Shown in pieces: positions 20,586 through 32,141 of a stretch of DNA of 64,000 nt (positions within the stretch are counted from its first letter, which is position 1; the number at the start of each line of letters is the position of its first letter). The notes below the pieces were generated by a model. The model was not told the DNA's origin and did not search any database. It saw only the letters and a program-made list of their open reading frames with translations. The DNA lies in contig NZ_CP070479.1 of NCBI RefSeq assembly GCF_016925555.1, positions 682,001 to 746,000 on the forward strand, in the 5' to 3' direction. Made by a program: the position numbers and the translations under genes. This stretch comes from Mycoplasma tauri. Its GTDB lineage: Bacteria > Bacillota_I > Bacilli_A > Mycoplasmatales > Metamycoplasmataceae.

Positions 20586-20616
20586 AACACAAGCAATGAT
20601 AATGTTTGTGTTTTTA
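20586..20616 (+). terminator. Terminator after the gpmI-HAD operon
   Basis: A 7-bp stem AACACAA / TTGTGTT (20586-20592 with 20606-20612) followed by T4. Confidence 0.55.
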
Positions 20617-20767
20617 TATAAAATAAACTTACTACATAAATAATAAACATTTACAAAAAATGCTATTTTATAGGGATAAATGAATAAGTTAATTAAAGAT
20701 TAACTATTTTAATATTAAATTTTATATAATTAATAATGTAAATAAATTTTCTTATATAGGCGGTGAA

Positions 20768-21463
20768 ATGATTGTAGAAAATAAAACAAAAATAAACAAT
20801 AAAAAAAAGAATTTTTACAGATGATCTACTTGATTTTATTATATGAACTTGCAAAGATCTAGATGGCCTTTTGCTCTATGATCTTCACTTGCTCTATTAT
20901 TCTTTGTTCTATTTACAATTTGTATTTGAATAATAAATTTATATTCTAATAATTTAACAATCACTATTTTGCTACCTTTTCCAGCCTTCTTATTAATCTG
21001 TATTGGGATATCATTTGTTATTTGAATTATCCTAAAATGCAAAATTCTAAACATTAAAACTCAAGAAGATTTAATTAATCTCAAAAAAATTTTAATTACT
21101 GCTTTGTGTTTTAATCCTTTTTTCTTTATATATCTTTCTTTAATAAATAAAAAACATGACAAAATAGATGAAAACAATGGCCTTTCCATAAATGAACAAG
21201 AAAATATTTTATTCTCAAAAGTCAATAAATTTAATTATAGTTCTGAGCACTCTGGGCAAACACATTCATTTGTACTAACAGCTCAATACACTGCTATAAA
21301 TGAAGAACCAAATAAAACTAAATATGAAAACATACAACACCACAAAAATACAAAATTTAAAAATAAAAATAGTGAAATCAACTCTGTTGATACATTGATA
21401 AATAATTATGACCCTGGATGAGAACCTATTGAATTAGATGAAGAAAAAAAAATAAACTGGTAA
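20768..21463 (+). CDS. Trp-rich membrane protein, unknown
   Basis: A 231-residue protein. A basic N-terminus with many UGA-Trp codons (YRWSTWFYY...RSRWPFALWSS), then hydrophobic spans at about residues 38-57, 62-88 and 105-122, and a polar, Asn/Lys/Glu-rich tail of ~105 residues ending ...YDPGWEPIELDEEKKINW. The last Trp is encoded by UGG and sits in the terminator stem. The start ATG follows GGTGAA. Too many UGA codons hide it from a standard-code scan. No family recognised. Confidence 0.65.
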
Positions 21464-21475
21464 AACCAGTTTTAG
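21455..21475 (+). terminator. Terminator overlapping the stop codon
   Basis: AACTGG (21455-21460) pairs with CCAGTT (21466-21471); the TAA stop lies in the loop and T4 follows. Confidence 0.65.
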
Positions 21476-21498
21476 TGATAAATGATTTTACATTTATA

Positions 21499-21588
21499 TG
21501 GCCGGCGATAAGGGATTTGAACCCTTGAATGATTTACACCATTATCTGTTTTCGAGACAGACCTCTTCAGCCACTCGAGCAACCGCCG
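21499..21588 (-). tRNA. tRNA-Ser(CGA)
   Basis: A 90-nt class II tRNA with a 7-bp acceptor stem (CGGCGGT / ATCGCCG), a long variable arm, anticodon stem TCTGT / ACAGA around the loop CTCGAAA (anticodon CGA), a T-arm GGGTTCAAATCCC and an encoded CCA. Confidence 0.93.
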
Positions 21589-21670
21589 TTTTTAGTAATT
21601 TAAACTAATTATTAAATTATAGTTTAAAATATTTAAATAAACTAGATTTTTAGTTATTGGAAGGATTTAT

Positions 21671-22207
21671 ATGGATGCATCATTAACAATGTGAATAATT
21701 TTAGGCACACTTATATTAATTATTTTGAGTATGTTTATAGTAAGTGCAGTTAAAAGTTCAATTAATAAAAAAAGAAAAATAAAAAAAGACGCTGCTTTTA
21801 GTGAAAATTGCAAAAAATATACTGAATTATCAATAATAAAACTAAATGCTTTAATCACTGTTAATAAAGAGTATTTAGAAAAATTTGAACCCTCAATTGG
21901 ATCATTTAAAATGAGTGATTTGGTTAATGTTGCAGGCAAATATTTAGATGAAATTCAAAATGATATGAATTTTAGAGAATATATAGTTAACTCTGATACA
22001 ACATATGAATTTCTTAAACATTTTGTTAAACTATCACACACAAGAAGCAATAATTGAGAAAAAAAGTGCTTTGATGTCATTGATTATTTGAATCGTGAAA
22101 TGAAATCTATTAGTGAATTCGTTATAACAGAAAACAAAAATAATTATCTTGAAGAAATTCGTAATTTTTATAAAAATAAGTTGGTTAAAAATGAATCTGC
22201 CCAATAA
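21671..22207 (+). CDS. Hypothetical single-TM protein upstream of pgsA
   Basis: A 178-residue protein with one N-terminal membrane anchor (about residues 6-27), a basic hinge (SSINKKRKIKKD), and a largely helical soluble part (KKYTELSIIKLNALITVNKEYLEKF..., ISEFVITENKNNYLEEIRNFYKNKL). Two UGA-Trp codons. GGAAGGA lies before the ATG. Its end overlaps pgsA by 17 nt, so they form an operon. It resembles a LemA-like layout (N-terminal anchor, helical cytoplasmic domain), but I cannot confirm that family. Confidence 0.6.
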
Positions 22208-22826
22208 ATTAACTATATTTAGACTGATTATGTTTATTCCACTTTTAATATTAATAACATTATTTGATATTTTGGTTAAAAAAACAATACATTCATATGA
22301 TATTGCAGGCAGAATAATTCTATCTCTTATTTTATTGATATTTATTGTAGGAATGATCACTGATTTTTTTGATGGTAAAATTGCTCGTAAATTTAATCAA
22401 GTTACATCGTTTGGTAAATTATGAGATCCTATCGCTGACAAATTAGTAATAACTACTTTGCTATTATTTCTTTCAATTTATGGCTATATACCATTTTGAA
22501 TAACTATAATTTTTGTGGCTCGTGATTTGGTTGTTGATGGATCAAGAATTATTATGGCTCAAAACAAAATAGGAATTGAAGCTTCTATTTGAGGAAAATT
22601 GAAGACATTTATGCAAACATTTGCAATTATTTTTGTATTAATAATCGCTATAACATATGATTTTTCTAGTCCAAAACACCTTTTTTATAGTGCTAAAGGA
22701 CAAGATTATTTATTTTGATTATCTTTATATTTAATAAATATTCCAATAATTGTATCTTTATTCTTCAGTATACTATCTGGATATAAATATTTAAAAACTA
22801 TTAAGCCATTTTTAAATACAAAATAA
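22191..22826 (+). CDS. pgsA: CDP-diacylglycerol-glycerol-3-phosphate 3-phosphatidyltransferase
   Basis: A 211-residue membrane enzyme that makes phosphatidylglycerol phosphate. It starts MNLPNKLTIFRL, typical for PgsA, and carries the CDP-alcohol phosphatidyltransferase signature from DFFDG through KIAR to GKLWDPIADK (about residues 63-87). Several hydrophobic spans. It faces cdsA convergently, which makes its CDP-diacylglycerol substrate. Confidence 0.95.
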
Positions 22827-22831
22827 ATAAA

Positions 22832-22868
22832 AAAAATAGAGAGTGAAACATAAATATCTCTATTTTTT
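22832..22868. terminator. Bidirectional terminator between pgsA and cdsA
   Basis: An 11-bp stem (22832-22842 with 22857-22867) with A and T runs on both sides, between convergent genes; the distal arm touches the cdsA stop. Confidence 0.75.
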
Positions 22869-23779
22869 TATACAAATTTATATATTAATGCAATCATTGT
22901 TACTATGACACACAAACTATCAAATCTATCTAATATGCCGCCATGTGCTAAAAGAATCTTTGAATAATCTTTAACAGCATTTAATCTTTTTAAATAAGAA
23001 AAGTACAAATCTCCTATAACAGCAGCAAGTGGAGCAATAATTGCTGCAATTATTTGTAAAAACACTTGTCCACCAAATAGATTAAAACCAAATATAATGC
23101 TTGCAGAAAAAATTAAACAAAGAGAAACACCAACAATAAAACCTTCTCATGTTTTTTTAGGAGAAATATTAGGAGCAAATGGTAAATTTATTCATTTTTT
23201 TCCAAATAGTAATCCACCAAAAAAACCACCAGTATCTGTAACTACTGATGCTCCAAATAACAATATAATTAATTGCCAATTATAAAATGAAATATAAAGC
23301 AAAAATATCATACTATTAGTTATAAAAAACAAAGAAAATCAAATATGTAAAGCTCTAATTATTCTATCTGCAAATGTCATATTAACCCTTGTTGATAGCT
23401 CTATTAGTAAAAATAATAAAGTTATAATTGTAAAAATAATTAGATTAACTCAATTAAACAACGCTTCATTTGTGTATACTTTTAACTTATCTACACTTAT
23501 CTGATTTGGAATATTTCTTAACAATTCCATTGATGTGTTAATTGGCATAAAAATGCACAATATAATTGCAAAAGGCAATAAATAAATTATTCATTTAGGT
23601 AGCCTAAATGCTTTAAATAATTCATAACCAATAACCCATGTCATCATTGATACAAATAGATAGCAAATTATTCTAATTTCATAACTTTTGCTTCCTAAAA
23701 TTTCTCCAATAACAACAAAAGAAATTATAAATATTGCGAACAAAATGCCTGGTATAACACGCTGTTTTAAAATATTCAT
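22868..23779 (-). CDS. cdsA: Phosphatidate cytidylyltransferase
   Basis: A 303-residue integral membrane enzyme (CTP + phosphatidate to CDP-diacylglycerol). The family signature lies near the C-terminus: [19 protein letters not shown] followed by [14 protein letters not shown] (consensus S-x2-KR-x4-KD-x6-HGG-x2-DR-x-D). About eight hydrophobic spans; internal UGA-Trp codons. The start at ATG lies 6 nt from a TATAAT box with no ribosome site. Convergent with pgsA. Confidence 0.92.
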
Positions 23780-23785
23780 AATTTA

Positions 23786-23791
23786 ATTATA
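23786..23791 (-). promoter_or_regulatory. -10 box of cdsA, leaderless layout
   Basis: TATAAT 6 nt from the ATG. Confidence 0.55.
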
Positions 23792-23807
23792 AAATTAAAA
23801 TTAATTA

Positions 23808-24434
23808 TTAATAATAAATATCGTTGATATATGTATATTTATTTTTTAAATAAATCATTACAGGATACATACTAAATATAATCATTGCACCAAAAATAGG
23901 CTCAAATGTAATATTAACTATATGAGAAGGAATTCATAACTCAATAGGCACTATCCCATTTTTACTAAGTGGCACACCTGTAATATTTTCTCTAATATAC
24001 GCATGTGCAAAAACAAAACAACTATTTAACATTGCAGCAAAAATAGCTATCACCACTAATTTTCACACTTTAGGATCTCAATTAACATTGAATACTGAAA
24101 ATAAAAGAAAAACTACAATCGCAGTCTCAACTCTTGGGAGAACCGAAAGATCAAATAATTGATACTTTGCAACACCATAAATAAAAGCCGCTATTAAAGA
24201 CGACATTCCAAAAGAAAATCCAGAAACAATATTTCCCAAAAAACCTAAATGATAGGTAGCAATGACAATAATTACAGTGCCATAAGTTAACTGTGTATGT
24301 CCTAAATGTATAAACCCTATATTGGGAGCTATAGCACAAAGAATAAATCAACTGACATATACAGATAGTGCTGTTAATTTGTAAATACTACTTGTTCTAT
24401 TGTTTCTAACTCTGCGATGCTTATTTTTATACAT
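23808..24434 (-). CDS. ECF-type transporter S-component-like membrane protein
   Basis: A 208-residue protein with a basic start (MYKNKHRRVRNNRTSS), then about six hydrophobic spans: ALSVYVSWFILCAIAPNIGFIHLG, TVIIVIATYHLGFLGNIVSGFSFG, SLIAAFIYGVAK and others. The phrase PNIGFI...LGNIVSGFSFGMSSLIAAF is like the substrate-binding units of energy-coupling-factor vitamin importers. It also ends in a polar KNKYTYINDIYY. The vitamin is not predictable. A -10 box lies 7 nt before the ATG. Confidence 0.6.
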
Positions 24435-24441
24435 AATGGTT

Positions 24442-24447
24442 ATTATA
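24442..24447 (-). promoter_or_regulatory. -10 box of the ECF S-component-like gene, leaderless layout
   Basis: TATAAT 7 nt from the ATG; no ribosome site. Confidence 0.55.
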
Positions 24448-24459
24448 TTCCAAAATAAA

Positions 24460-24486
24460 TAAAAAATCAGCTATATGCTGATTAAT
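24460..24486 (-). terminator. apt terminator
   Basis: AATCAGC / GCTGATT stem (24465-24471 with 24477-24483), followed on minus by T6. Confidence 0.7.
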
Positions 24487-24496
24487 ATATTTTCTC

Positions 24497-25012
24497 TTAA
24501 AATTTTACAAGCGAAACAATATCGAAATCTCCTTCAGTTTTGAGAAAATCTCTACCGTTTAATTGTTCTAACTCAAGAAGTAAAATAACTTTCTTTACAA
24601 TAGCCCCCTGATCTTTAAGCAATTTTATTATTGCTTTTAAAGTGCCACCTGTTGCTAAAACATCATCAACTATAGCAACAGTTTGCCCAGGTTTGATAAA
24701 ACCGTCTTGAATTTGTAAAATATTATTGCCATATTCTAAATCATATGATTTTGAAATTACTTTTCCAGGTAACTTACCAGGTTTACGAACCATAATAAAT
24801 GGTTTACTCAATTTTGCAGCTGTAGGAGTACCAAATAAGAATCCCCTTGCATCAGGTCCAACTATTACATCTACATCTTTAGCTTCTTCTGAAATCAATT
24901 CAATTGTTTTATGTAATGCTTGACCGTTTGCTAATAATGGAGAAATATCTTTAAACAAAACACCTGGTTTTGGAAAATCATTAACATCTCTAATAAATTT
25001 TTTTAAATCCAT
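24497..25012 (-). CDS. apt: Adenine phosphoribosyltransferase
   Basis: A 171-residue purine salvage enzyme (adenine + PRPP to AMP). DFPKPGVLFKDISPLL at the start, VIVGPDARGFLFG, and the PRPP-binding loop VAIVDDVLATGGTLKA near residue 120. Length is normal. It lies 17 bp downstream of infB on the same strand, before a strong terminator, so it may be read from the nusA-infB operon. Confidence 0.95.
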   Translation of the reverse strand: MDLKKFIRDVNDFPKPGVLFKDISPLLANGQALHKTIELISEEAKDVDVIVGPDARGFLFGTPTAAKLSKPFIMVRKPGKLPGKVISKSYDLEYGNNILQIQDGFIKPGQTVAIVDDVLATGGTLKAIIKLLKDQGAIVKKVILLLELEQLNGRDFLKTEGDFDIVSLVKF

Positions 25013-25029
25013 AAATTCCTTTTACATCT

Positions 25030-26835
25030 TTATTGAGATACAGGAACATCTTCAAAGAATTCTAATATATCATCTTCTTGTACATCATTAAATTTCCTAA
25101 TATGTGTTCCAAAATCTTTTCCTTTTTCTACTACTTTAACATCATTTGTTTCTCTTTTAAGAGACTCAATAACACCTTCGTGAATCAATTTTCTTTTTCT
25201 AAAAACTTTAACTTTGCAATTTGCCTTAACAACACCATCATCAAGCATACATCCAGCGATTGTTCCAACTTTTGAATAGAAGAAAACTTTAATACAGTGC
25301 GCAGAACCAATTTTTTTCTCTTCATATACAATAGGCTTTTCACCATCAAGAATTGTCTGTACATCTTCAATAATCTTATAAATAACATCATTTGAAATAA
25401 TTTTTACGCCCGCTTGCTTTGCCGCTTGCTTCGTATTTGGAGAAATTTTAATATTAAATGTAATGATCATCGCATTAGAAGCTTGAGCTAATAAAATATC
25501 GCCACTTGTTATTTGACCAACTTGTGTCCCAATAACTCTTATAGCAGCTTCACTATTTTCCATATCACTAAGTTTATTTTTAATAGCTTCTGCTGTTCCT
25601 TGCATGTCAGCCCTAATTAAGACATTAAAAATCTTTTTACCAGAATCAAGCTGTACATTTTGATTTTTTTCATACAATCCAATACTCTTATCGATTTGTG
25701 CTTTATTAGTTGCTAATTTCTTTGCATATTTTTCGTCTTCAAAACCAATAAATCTATCGCCAGCTAAAGGCGTGTTATTCAATCCAGCTATTTTTACAGG
25801 CATGCCTGGTTCTGCAAAATCAACAAATGATCCGCCAGGGCTTTTAATACTTCTTATTCTTCCATAAGAGGACCCTGCAACTATAAAATCTCCCTTATAA
25901 AGAGTACCATTCTCAATAATAACAGTAGTTATTGAGCCTACACCTTTATCGATTTTACTTTCAATAACTGTACCAACTGGATATCTATTTGGATTTGCTT
26001 TTAAATCCAAAATATCAGCTAATAAAATAATTGCATTAAATAAATCATTAATTCCTTCACCTTTTAATGCTGAACCATAAACAACTTGAACATCTCCGCC
26101 ATACTCTTCAATTAAAACATCAACTTCCATTAATTCACGTTTAATTTTGTCAAGATTCTTCTGAGGTTTGTCCATTTTGTTAACAAAAACAATAATAGGT
26201 ACATTTGCCGCTTTAGCATGTAAAATAGCTTCTTTGGTCTGAGGCATAACCCCATCATCAGCAGCAACAACTAAGATGACAATGTCTGTTACTTTTGCGC
26301 CTCTAGAACGCATTTCTCCAAATGCTTCATGACCTGGAGTATCAATAAAAGTTATCTTATTCCCATTATGCACAATTTGATATGCGCCGGTGTGTTGTGT
26401 AATACCAGAACTTTCAGTTTCAACAACATTAGTTTTTCTTATATAATCGATTAAAGAAGTTTTTCCATGGTCAACATGTCCCATAACTGTAATAATTGGA
26501 GGCCTTTTTATTAATGACTGTTCAGAATCATTAAACTTAACTTCATTTAGAAAATTACCTGCATCAATATTTTCTTCTTTTTTAAAGTCTAGACCTTGTT
26601 CAAGACATATTTCGGCAATTTCTTCCTCTTCCAAAATGTGGTTAATCTGATAAAACTTACCTTTTAAAAGAAAACGTTTAATTAAATTATTTGCGTTTAT
26701 CCCTATTTTATTAGCAAATTCTCCAAGTGGCATTTTATTCGTAAAAATAAATGTACCATTCACAACCTCTGTTTTAACGTCTGATAATTGCTCTTTGATT
26801 TCATTTGTATTACTTATTCTGTTTTTCTTAGCCAT
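25030..26835 (-). CDS. infB: Translation initiation factor IF-2
   Basis: A 601-residue GTPase that delivers fMet-tRNA to the 30S subunit. A short N-terminal IF2N region precedes the G domain: G1 GHVDHGKTSL, G3 DTPGHEAF, G4 NKMD. C-terminal domains II-IV follow to EFFEDVPVSQ. The long N-terminal extension of other bacterial IF-2 proteins is missing, as usual in mollicutes. GGAGGAAAA precedes the ATG, which lies inside the rnpM 3' end. Confidence 0.96.
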   Translation of the reverse strand: MAKKNRISNTNEIKEQLSDVKTEVVNGTFIFTNKMPLGEFANKIGINANNLIKRFLLKGKFYQINHILEEEEIAEICLEQGLDFKKEENIDAGNFLNEVKFNDSEQSLIKRPPIITVMGHVDHGKTSLIDYIRKTNVVETESSGITQHTGAYQIVHNGNKITFIDTPGHEAFGEMRSRGAKVTDIVILVVAADDGVMPQTKEAILHAKAANVPIIVFVNKMDKPQKNLDKIKRELMEVDVLIEEYGGDVQVVYGSALKGEGINDLFNAIILLADILDLKANPNRYPVGTVIESKIDKGVGSITTVIIENGTLYKGDFIVAGSSYGRIRSIKSPGGSFVDFAEPGMPVKIAGLNNTPLAGDRFIGFEDEKYAKKLATNKAQIDKSIGLYEKNQNVQLDSGKKIFNVLIRADMQGTAEAIKNKLSDMENSEAAIRVIGTQVGQITSGDILLAQASNAMIITFNIKISPNTKQAAKQAGVKIISNDVIYKIIEDVQTILDGEKPIVYEEKKIGSAHCIKVFFYSKVGTIAGCMLDDGVVKANCKVKVFRKRKLIHEGVIESLKRETNDVKVVEKGKDFGTHIRKFNDVQEDDILEFFEDVPVSQ

Positions 26836-27113
26836 TTTTCCTCCTTCAAAATTTTTTCAATGTTGTTGTAAGTTTCTTTGGAAACAGCAGTTCTAAAAGT
26901 TTTATTTAAGCATTTCTTTTTAACAATAATTTCTCAATTTTTTTCAGTCGGTATAAAATACGCACCACGGCCTTTTAATTTTCTACTAAGATCTAATTGA
27001 ATAATTTGCTCACCCTTATTATAATCAAATCTTAACATTTTGCTTTGTAACTCTATAAGTCCAGATGCAATACATTTACGATTAAAATCTTTGATTTTAT
27101 CATTCTTCATCAT
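26814..27113 (-). CDS. YlxR family RNA-binding protein
   Basis: A 99-residue YlxR (RnpM) protein encoded between nusA and infB, the usual place. It has the family's KCIASG (equivalent to RxCvasg), FDYNKGEQIIQLDLSRKLKGRGAYFIPTEKNW and a Lys-rich second half. Homologues modulate RNase P. The gene overlaps nusA by about 17 nt at its start and infB by about 22 nt at its end. Two adjacent ATGs are possible starts. Confidence 0.85.
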
Positions 27114-28731
27114 TAATGTCACTCAAGTCTATTCCTTCATCAAGTCCAAAATTGCTCAAATCATTGTCAATTTTGAAATTTTTAGCTACATCTTTAGCTT
27201 TTTTATAATCAATTAAGTCTTCCTTAATTTTTTCTACTTCAACAACTGGTTCCTCATTAAATTCTTCACTATCTAGTGAGTCAACTTCACTTTCTAAATT
27301 ACCATAACGCTGTATAAGTTCGTCAAACTCAAGACCATGATTTTCTTGATCAAAGAATTCTTGTTCTTTTTCTTTGAAAGCTAAAATATCTTTATCAAAG
27401 CCCTCAAAACTCAACTCAAGACTATTGAAATTATTATTTCTCTTAACATTTCTTCTTGAAGGAGTAAAATCTGACCTTAATGGTTTTTTAATAGATGTTT
27501 TGTATCTTTTTTCAGATCTTATAAGATCATCTATTTCTCTTGCTTTATCCTCATCAAATTCAATTTTCAAAGATTTTGCTTCTTCAGTTGTTATGACATC
27601 AAAATTTAAACCAGTGAGCTTAGAAGCTAGTGTTGTATTTGATCCTTTCTTACCAATCATTGCAGATAAACCAGATTTAGTTGTTATAGCATAAAATGTA
27701 TTTTTATCATTGCCCTTTTGAACTAACGAAACTAAATGACCAGGTTCTAAACATCTTCTTATAAACTCTTTTACATTATCTGAATGTAAAATAATATCAA
27801 CTTTTTCATACTTTTCAGGATCTAATCCCTCGTTAAGCTCATTAAAAATTAAGTTTATTCTTGATGAATTTTGTCCAATAATAGCACCATAAACATCAAT
27901 ATTTTCATTACCTTCTGTAGCTCTGAAAACAGCTTTTGTTCTTTCACCAGGACTTCTTATAATATTTACAATTTCAATTTGTCCATTTGCTATCTCAGGT
28001 ATATTTTTAAATAAAATTTTCTCAACAATTTTTGGTGAATCAAGTGACACAGTTATTTGACTTAATTTTGTTTCTTCATCAACTGATTCTATAACAACGT
28101 CAAAAATTGAGCCTGGATTTATAGCTCTAGCAGCACTAATTAAATTAGCTGGTAAATGTGCCATAGTGCCATCTTCGTTTATTTGAACATTTCAAGAACC
28201 TTTTTTATTTTTAGAAATAAAGGTTGCCTTAACAGTTTCTCCTATTCTATTTGAATATTTTTCATAAATTATTGATTTTTGTAATCTTTTAACGGCTTGT
28301 AAAATTGAAGACTCAATAATTTTTGGTATTTTTTGAACACTAGGATTATTAGAATTTTTTAAACTAATTAAATCAATTTCAATTTTTACAGTATCTCCAA
28401 CTTCAACACTTTTGTTTATCTTTTTAGCTTCACTGAGTGATATATTGAAAAATTTAACAGTAATTGGGTCATCAAACATAATATCAGCCATATCATTATC
28501 ACTAATAACTATTGCTTCAGTATTAAAAATTCTTATTTCCTCTTTATCTTGATTAAGCTCAAAAACAATATTGGCTTCAGGGTCAATATTTTTTTGAACT
28601 ATTCTATTTACTTCTTCTGAAAAAATTTCTATTAACTTATCAATAGGAAATTTTTCTTTCTCATTAAGTCCATGAATAATTTGATATCAAATTTTTGGGC
28701 TATTTATTTTGTTATCTAATTGTTCTTTCAT
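27097..28731 (-). CDS. nusA: Transcription termination/antitermination factor NusA
   Basis: A 544-residue protein. N-terminal RNA-polymerase-binding domain (from MKEQLDNKINSPKIWYQII), S1 domain (about residues 135-200: VGDTVKIEI, GETVKATFI), KH1 and KH2 (NIIRSPGERTKAVF, SAMIGKKGSNTTLASKLTGLNFDVI), and an acidic, low-complexity C-terminal tail of ~170 residues ending DINDEEW. The tail is mycoplasma-specific. UGA-Trp codons occur in three places including the last codon. Coupled to rimP upstream. Confidence 0.93.
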
Positions 28732-28733
28732 AA

Positions 28734-29192
28734 CTATAAATCCTCGCTTTTATTTTTTACCATTGATTCAAAATTTGCATTTATACTACTAATATTTTCT
28801 TTTAAAATATTAACTTTTCTAAATTGGCCCTTGCAATTTCATCTTAATAAAATACTTGATTCGCTAACTTCTAATAATTCTCCAGTATAGAAGTCTTTTT
28901 TATCAACATTTTTAATTAATTTAACGTCAAGTACTTCACCAATATGTGACTCTAATTCATCAATTTTATAATTAGAATCAAAACCAGGAGAATGAATTGA
29001 TATTGCTTCAAATTCAAGTTCAACATTTAAACCATCAACATATGAATTTATTTCATTTGTTAATTCATTAATTGATTGAATATCAGTGTGGCTAACAGTA
29101 ACGTCTAACAATTTCATACTATTTTCATTTAAAAATTTAACATCAATGATTTGATCACCAAACTCATTAATCAATGTTTTTCTTCAGTCCAT
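28734..29192 (-). CDS. rimP: Ribosome maturation factor RimP
   Basis: A 152-residue protein for 30S assembly, first gene of the rimP-nusA-rnpM-infB operon. Recognised by position and by the pattern LLDVTVSHTDIQSINELTNEINSYVD, LEFEAISIHSPGFDSNYKI (family: ...Y.LEVSSPGLDRPL), and the C-terminal SH3-like domain. The ATG is preceded by GGAG 5 nt away and by a leader hairpin. It ends 3 bp upstream of the nusA ATG. Confidence 0.82.
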
Positions 29193-29209
29193 TTTTCTCC
29201 ATTTAAAAT

Positions 29210-29236
29210 AATAAAGAGTTGGATTTCTCCAACTCG
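29210..29236 (-). terminator. Leader hairpin / attenuator-like terminator before rimP
   Basis: GAGTTGG (29216-29222) pairs with CCAACTC (29229-29235), followed on minus by a T-rich stretch. It lies between a TATAAT box (29265-29270) and the rimP start, so it would be in the 5' leader of the operon. Confidence 0.6.
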
Positions 29237-29264
29237 TTGTTTATATATAACTACGATCAATTAA

Positions 29265-29270
29265 ATTATA
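29265..29270 (-). promoter_or_regulatory. -10 box of the rimP-nusA-infB operon
   Basis: TATAAT about 73 bp upstream of the rimP ATG, after the pepA stop. Predicts a leader of ~65 nt that includes the hairpin. Confidence 0.55.
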
Positions 29271-29378
29271 ACAAAATAAGAATTTAAAAATATTTAATTT
29301 TTTTATCATGTTTTTTTACAAAAAAATCTATAAAAAAGAAGTTTTAGTTTATTAAATATTCTAATTATCCATGTCAAT

Positions 29379-30749
<1,371 letters not shown>

Positions 30750-30854
30750 ATTTTTTTCTAACCTTTCTAAAATAAAATTAGATTAATAAACATTTTACCA
30801 CTATTTAATTTTAAAATCTATATAATAAGACAATTAAATAATGTGCGAGGAAAC

Positions 30855-31862
30855 ATGAAAGAACAACGCCAAAGCAATATAAAAAAATTATTCTCTAATT
30901 TTTATATTTTCCCTAAATTAACCATTAGATCTATTTCATTTATAGGAATTCTAATAGCTAGTTCTGTTGTTATTTTTATTGTGTTTGCATCATTTGTACC
31001 TTTTATATCAATTCCAAGTTATAAAATAAGTTTTATTGGTTTGCCTATTAAAATTAGTGGGTTTATTTTTGGCCCATTTGTGGGTGGCTTTGTTGGTTTA
31101 ATAAGTGATTTAATATCATTTGCACTATTTCCGACTTTTTACAACATTTACTATACATTGGCAGCAATTATTGATGGGGTTATAGCAGGATTAGTTGGTT
31201 TTATTTTTCTTAAAATATTAAAATACATGTTTGGTGGCCAATATCAAGATGCGAATTATGAAAACAAAATTTATAAATTAACAAGAAAATTAGAGAAATT
31301 AAGACTTGAAGATATTAATAGCAAAAAAATAACAAAAATCGAAAATAAAATCATATTAATAAATGAAAAAAGAAAAGTTAATATGGTAATAGGTTCTCAT
31401 AATAAGTTATTAAACGTAAATCTTCTTTCATCAATCTTAACTGTAAGCCTCATTATTTTGATAATTTCTTTCCTTGTTTTTAAAGTGATTGATGCTGAAG
31501 TCATAAAAAATTATGGTTTCGGACTACCAAAATTAGGCCTTTTCTTTCTTATGTCATCTGGATACTGTGCTATGATCATTTTTTTAATAGTTGCAAGATT
31601 TAAAATGCAAACGAAAAAGTACTTAGTTATAGTGCCAATTGTAATTTTTTCAGCAATTATAGAACTTATTAATGTCCCTCTTTTATCATATGCAGATTTT
31701 ACTGCAACTACAGGATCAAATGGTTCAGGAAAAATAATAACATTTATGTTCCAACACATTTTATTTAGCCCTGTAAAAATATGATTTAACATGTTTATTA
31801 TTTTTTATACATTTAATGTTGTTAGTCCATTAGTTAGCAAAAACGATGGAATCATGTATTAA
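30855..31862 (+). CDS. ECF transporter S component with inserted coiled coil
   Basis: A 335-residue membrane protein. First half: SFIGILIASSVVIFIVFASFVPF, YKISFIGLPIKISGFIFGPFVGGFVGLISDLISFAL and TLAAIIDGVIAGLVGF, characteristic of ECF S components of the folate/riboflavin-like class. A charged ~55-residue insert (YENKIYKLTRKLEKLRLED...) then splits the membrane domain, and the last three spans follow. The insert is likely to be a cytoplasmic coiled coil. Three ECF components (EcfA1, EcfA2, EcfT) are not in the window. GCGAGG precedes the ATG. Confidence 0.8.
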
Positions 31863-31906
31863 ATCATTTGTTTCATCAATTATGGTATAATTTAAATGAT
31901 TTTTAT

Positions 31907-31982
31907 GCGTCGTTAGCTCAGTCGGTAGAGCAGCTGGCTCTTAACCAGCGGGTCACAGGTTCGAACCCTGCACGACGTACCA
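31907..31982 (+). tRNA. tRNA-Lys(CUU)
   Basis: A 76-nt tRNA with acceptor GCGTCGT / ACGACGT (G-U at the end), anticodon stem GCTGG / CCAGC, loop CTCTTAA (anticodon CTT), T-arm CAGGTTCGAACCCTG and an encoded CCA. Confidence 0.95.
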
Positions 31983-32003
31983 TATTTCAAAGATGAAACC
32001 TAT

Positions 32004-32029
32004 AAATAACCTTTATGGTTATTTTTTTA
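32004..32029 (+). terminator. Terminator after tRNA-Lys
   Basis: AAATAACC / GGTTATTT stem (32004-32011 with 32017-32024) followed by T5. Confidence 0.7.
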
Positions 32030-32141
32030 TATTATTTCAGAATATTTGATATGATAAAAACAATAATTTTCATGTAAAAATTAAATTAATAATTTACTTA
32101 TTATCAATAATATTTTTTTTAAAAAAATCTTAGGAGGTCTT

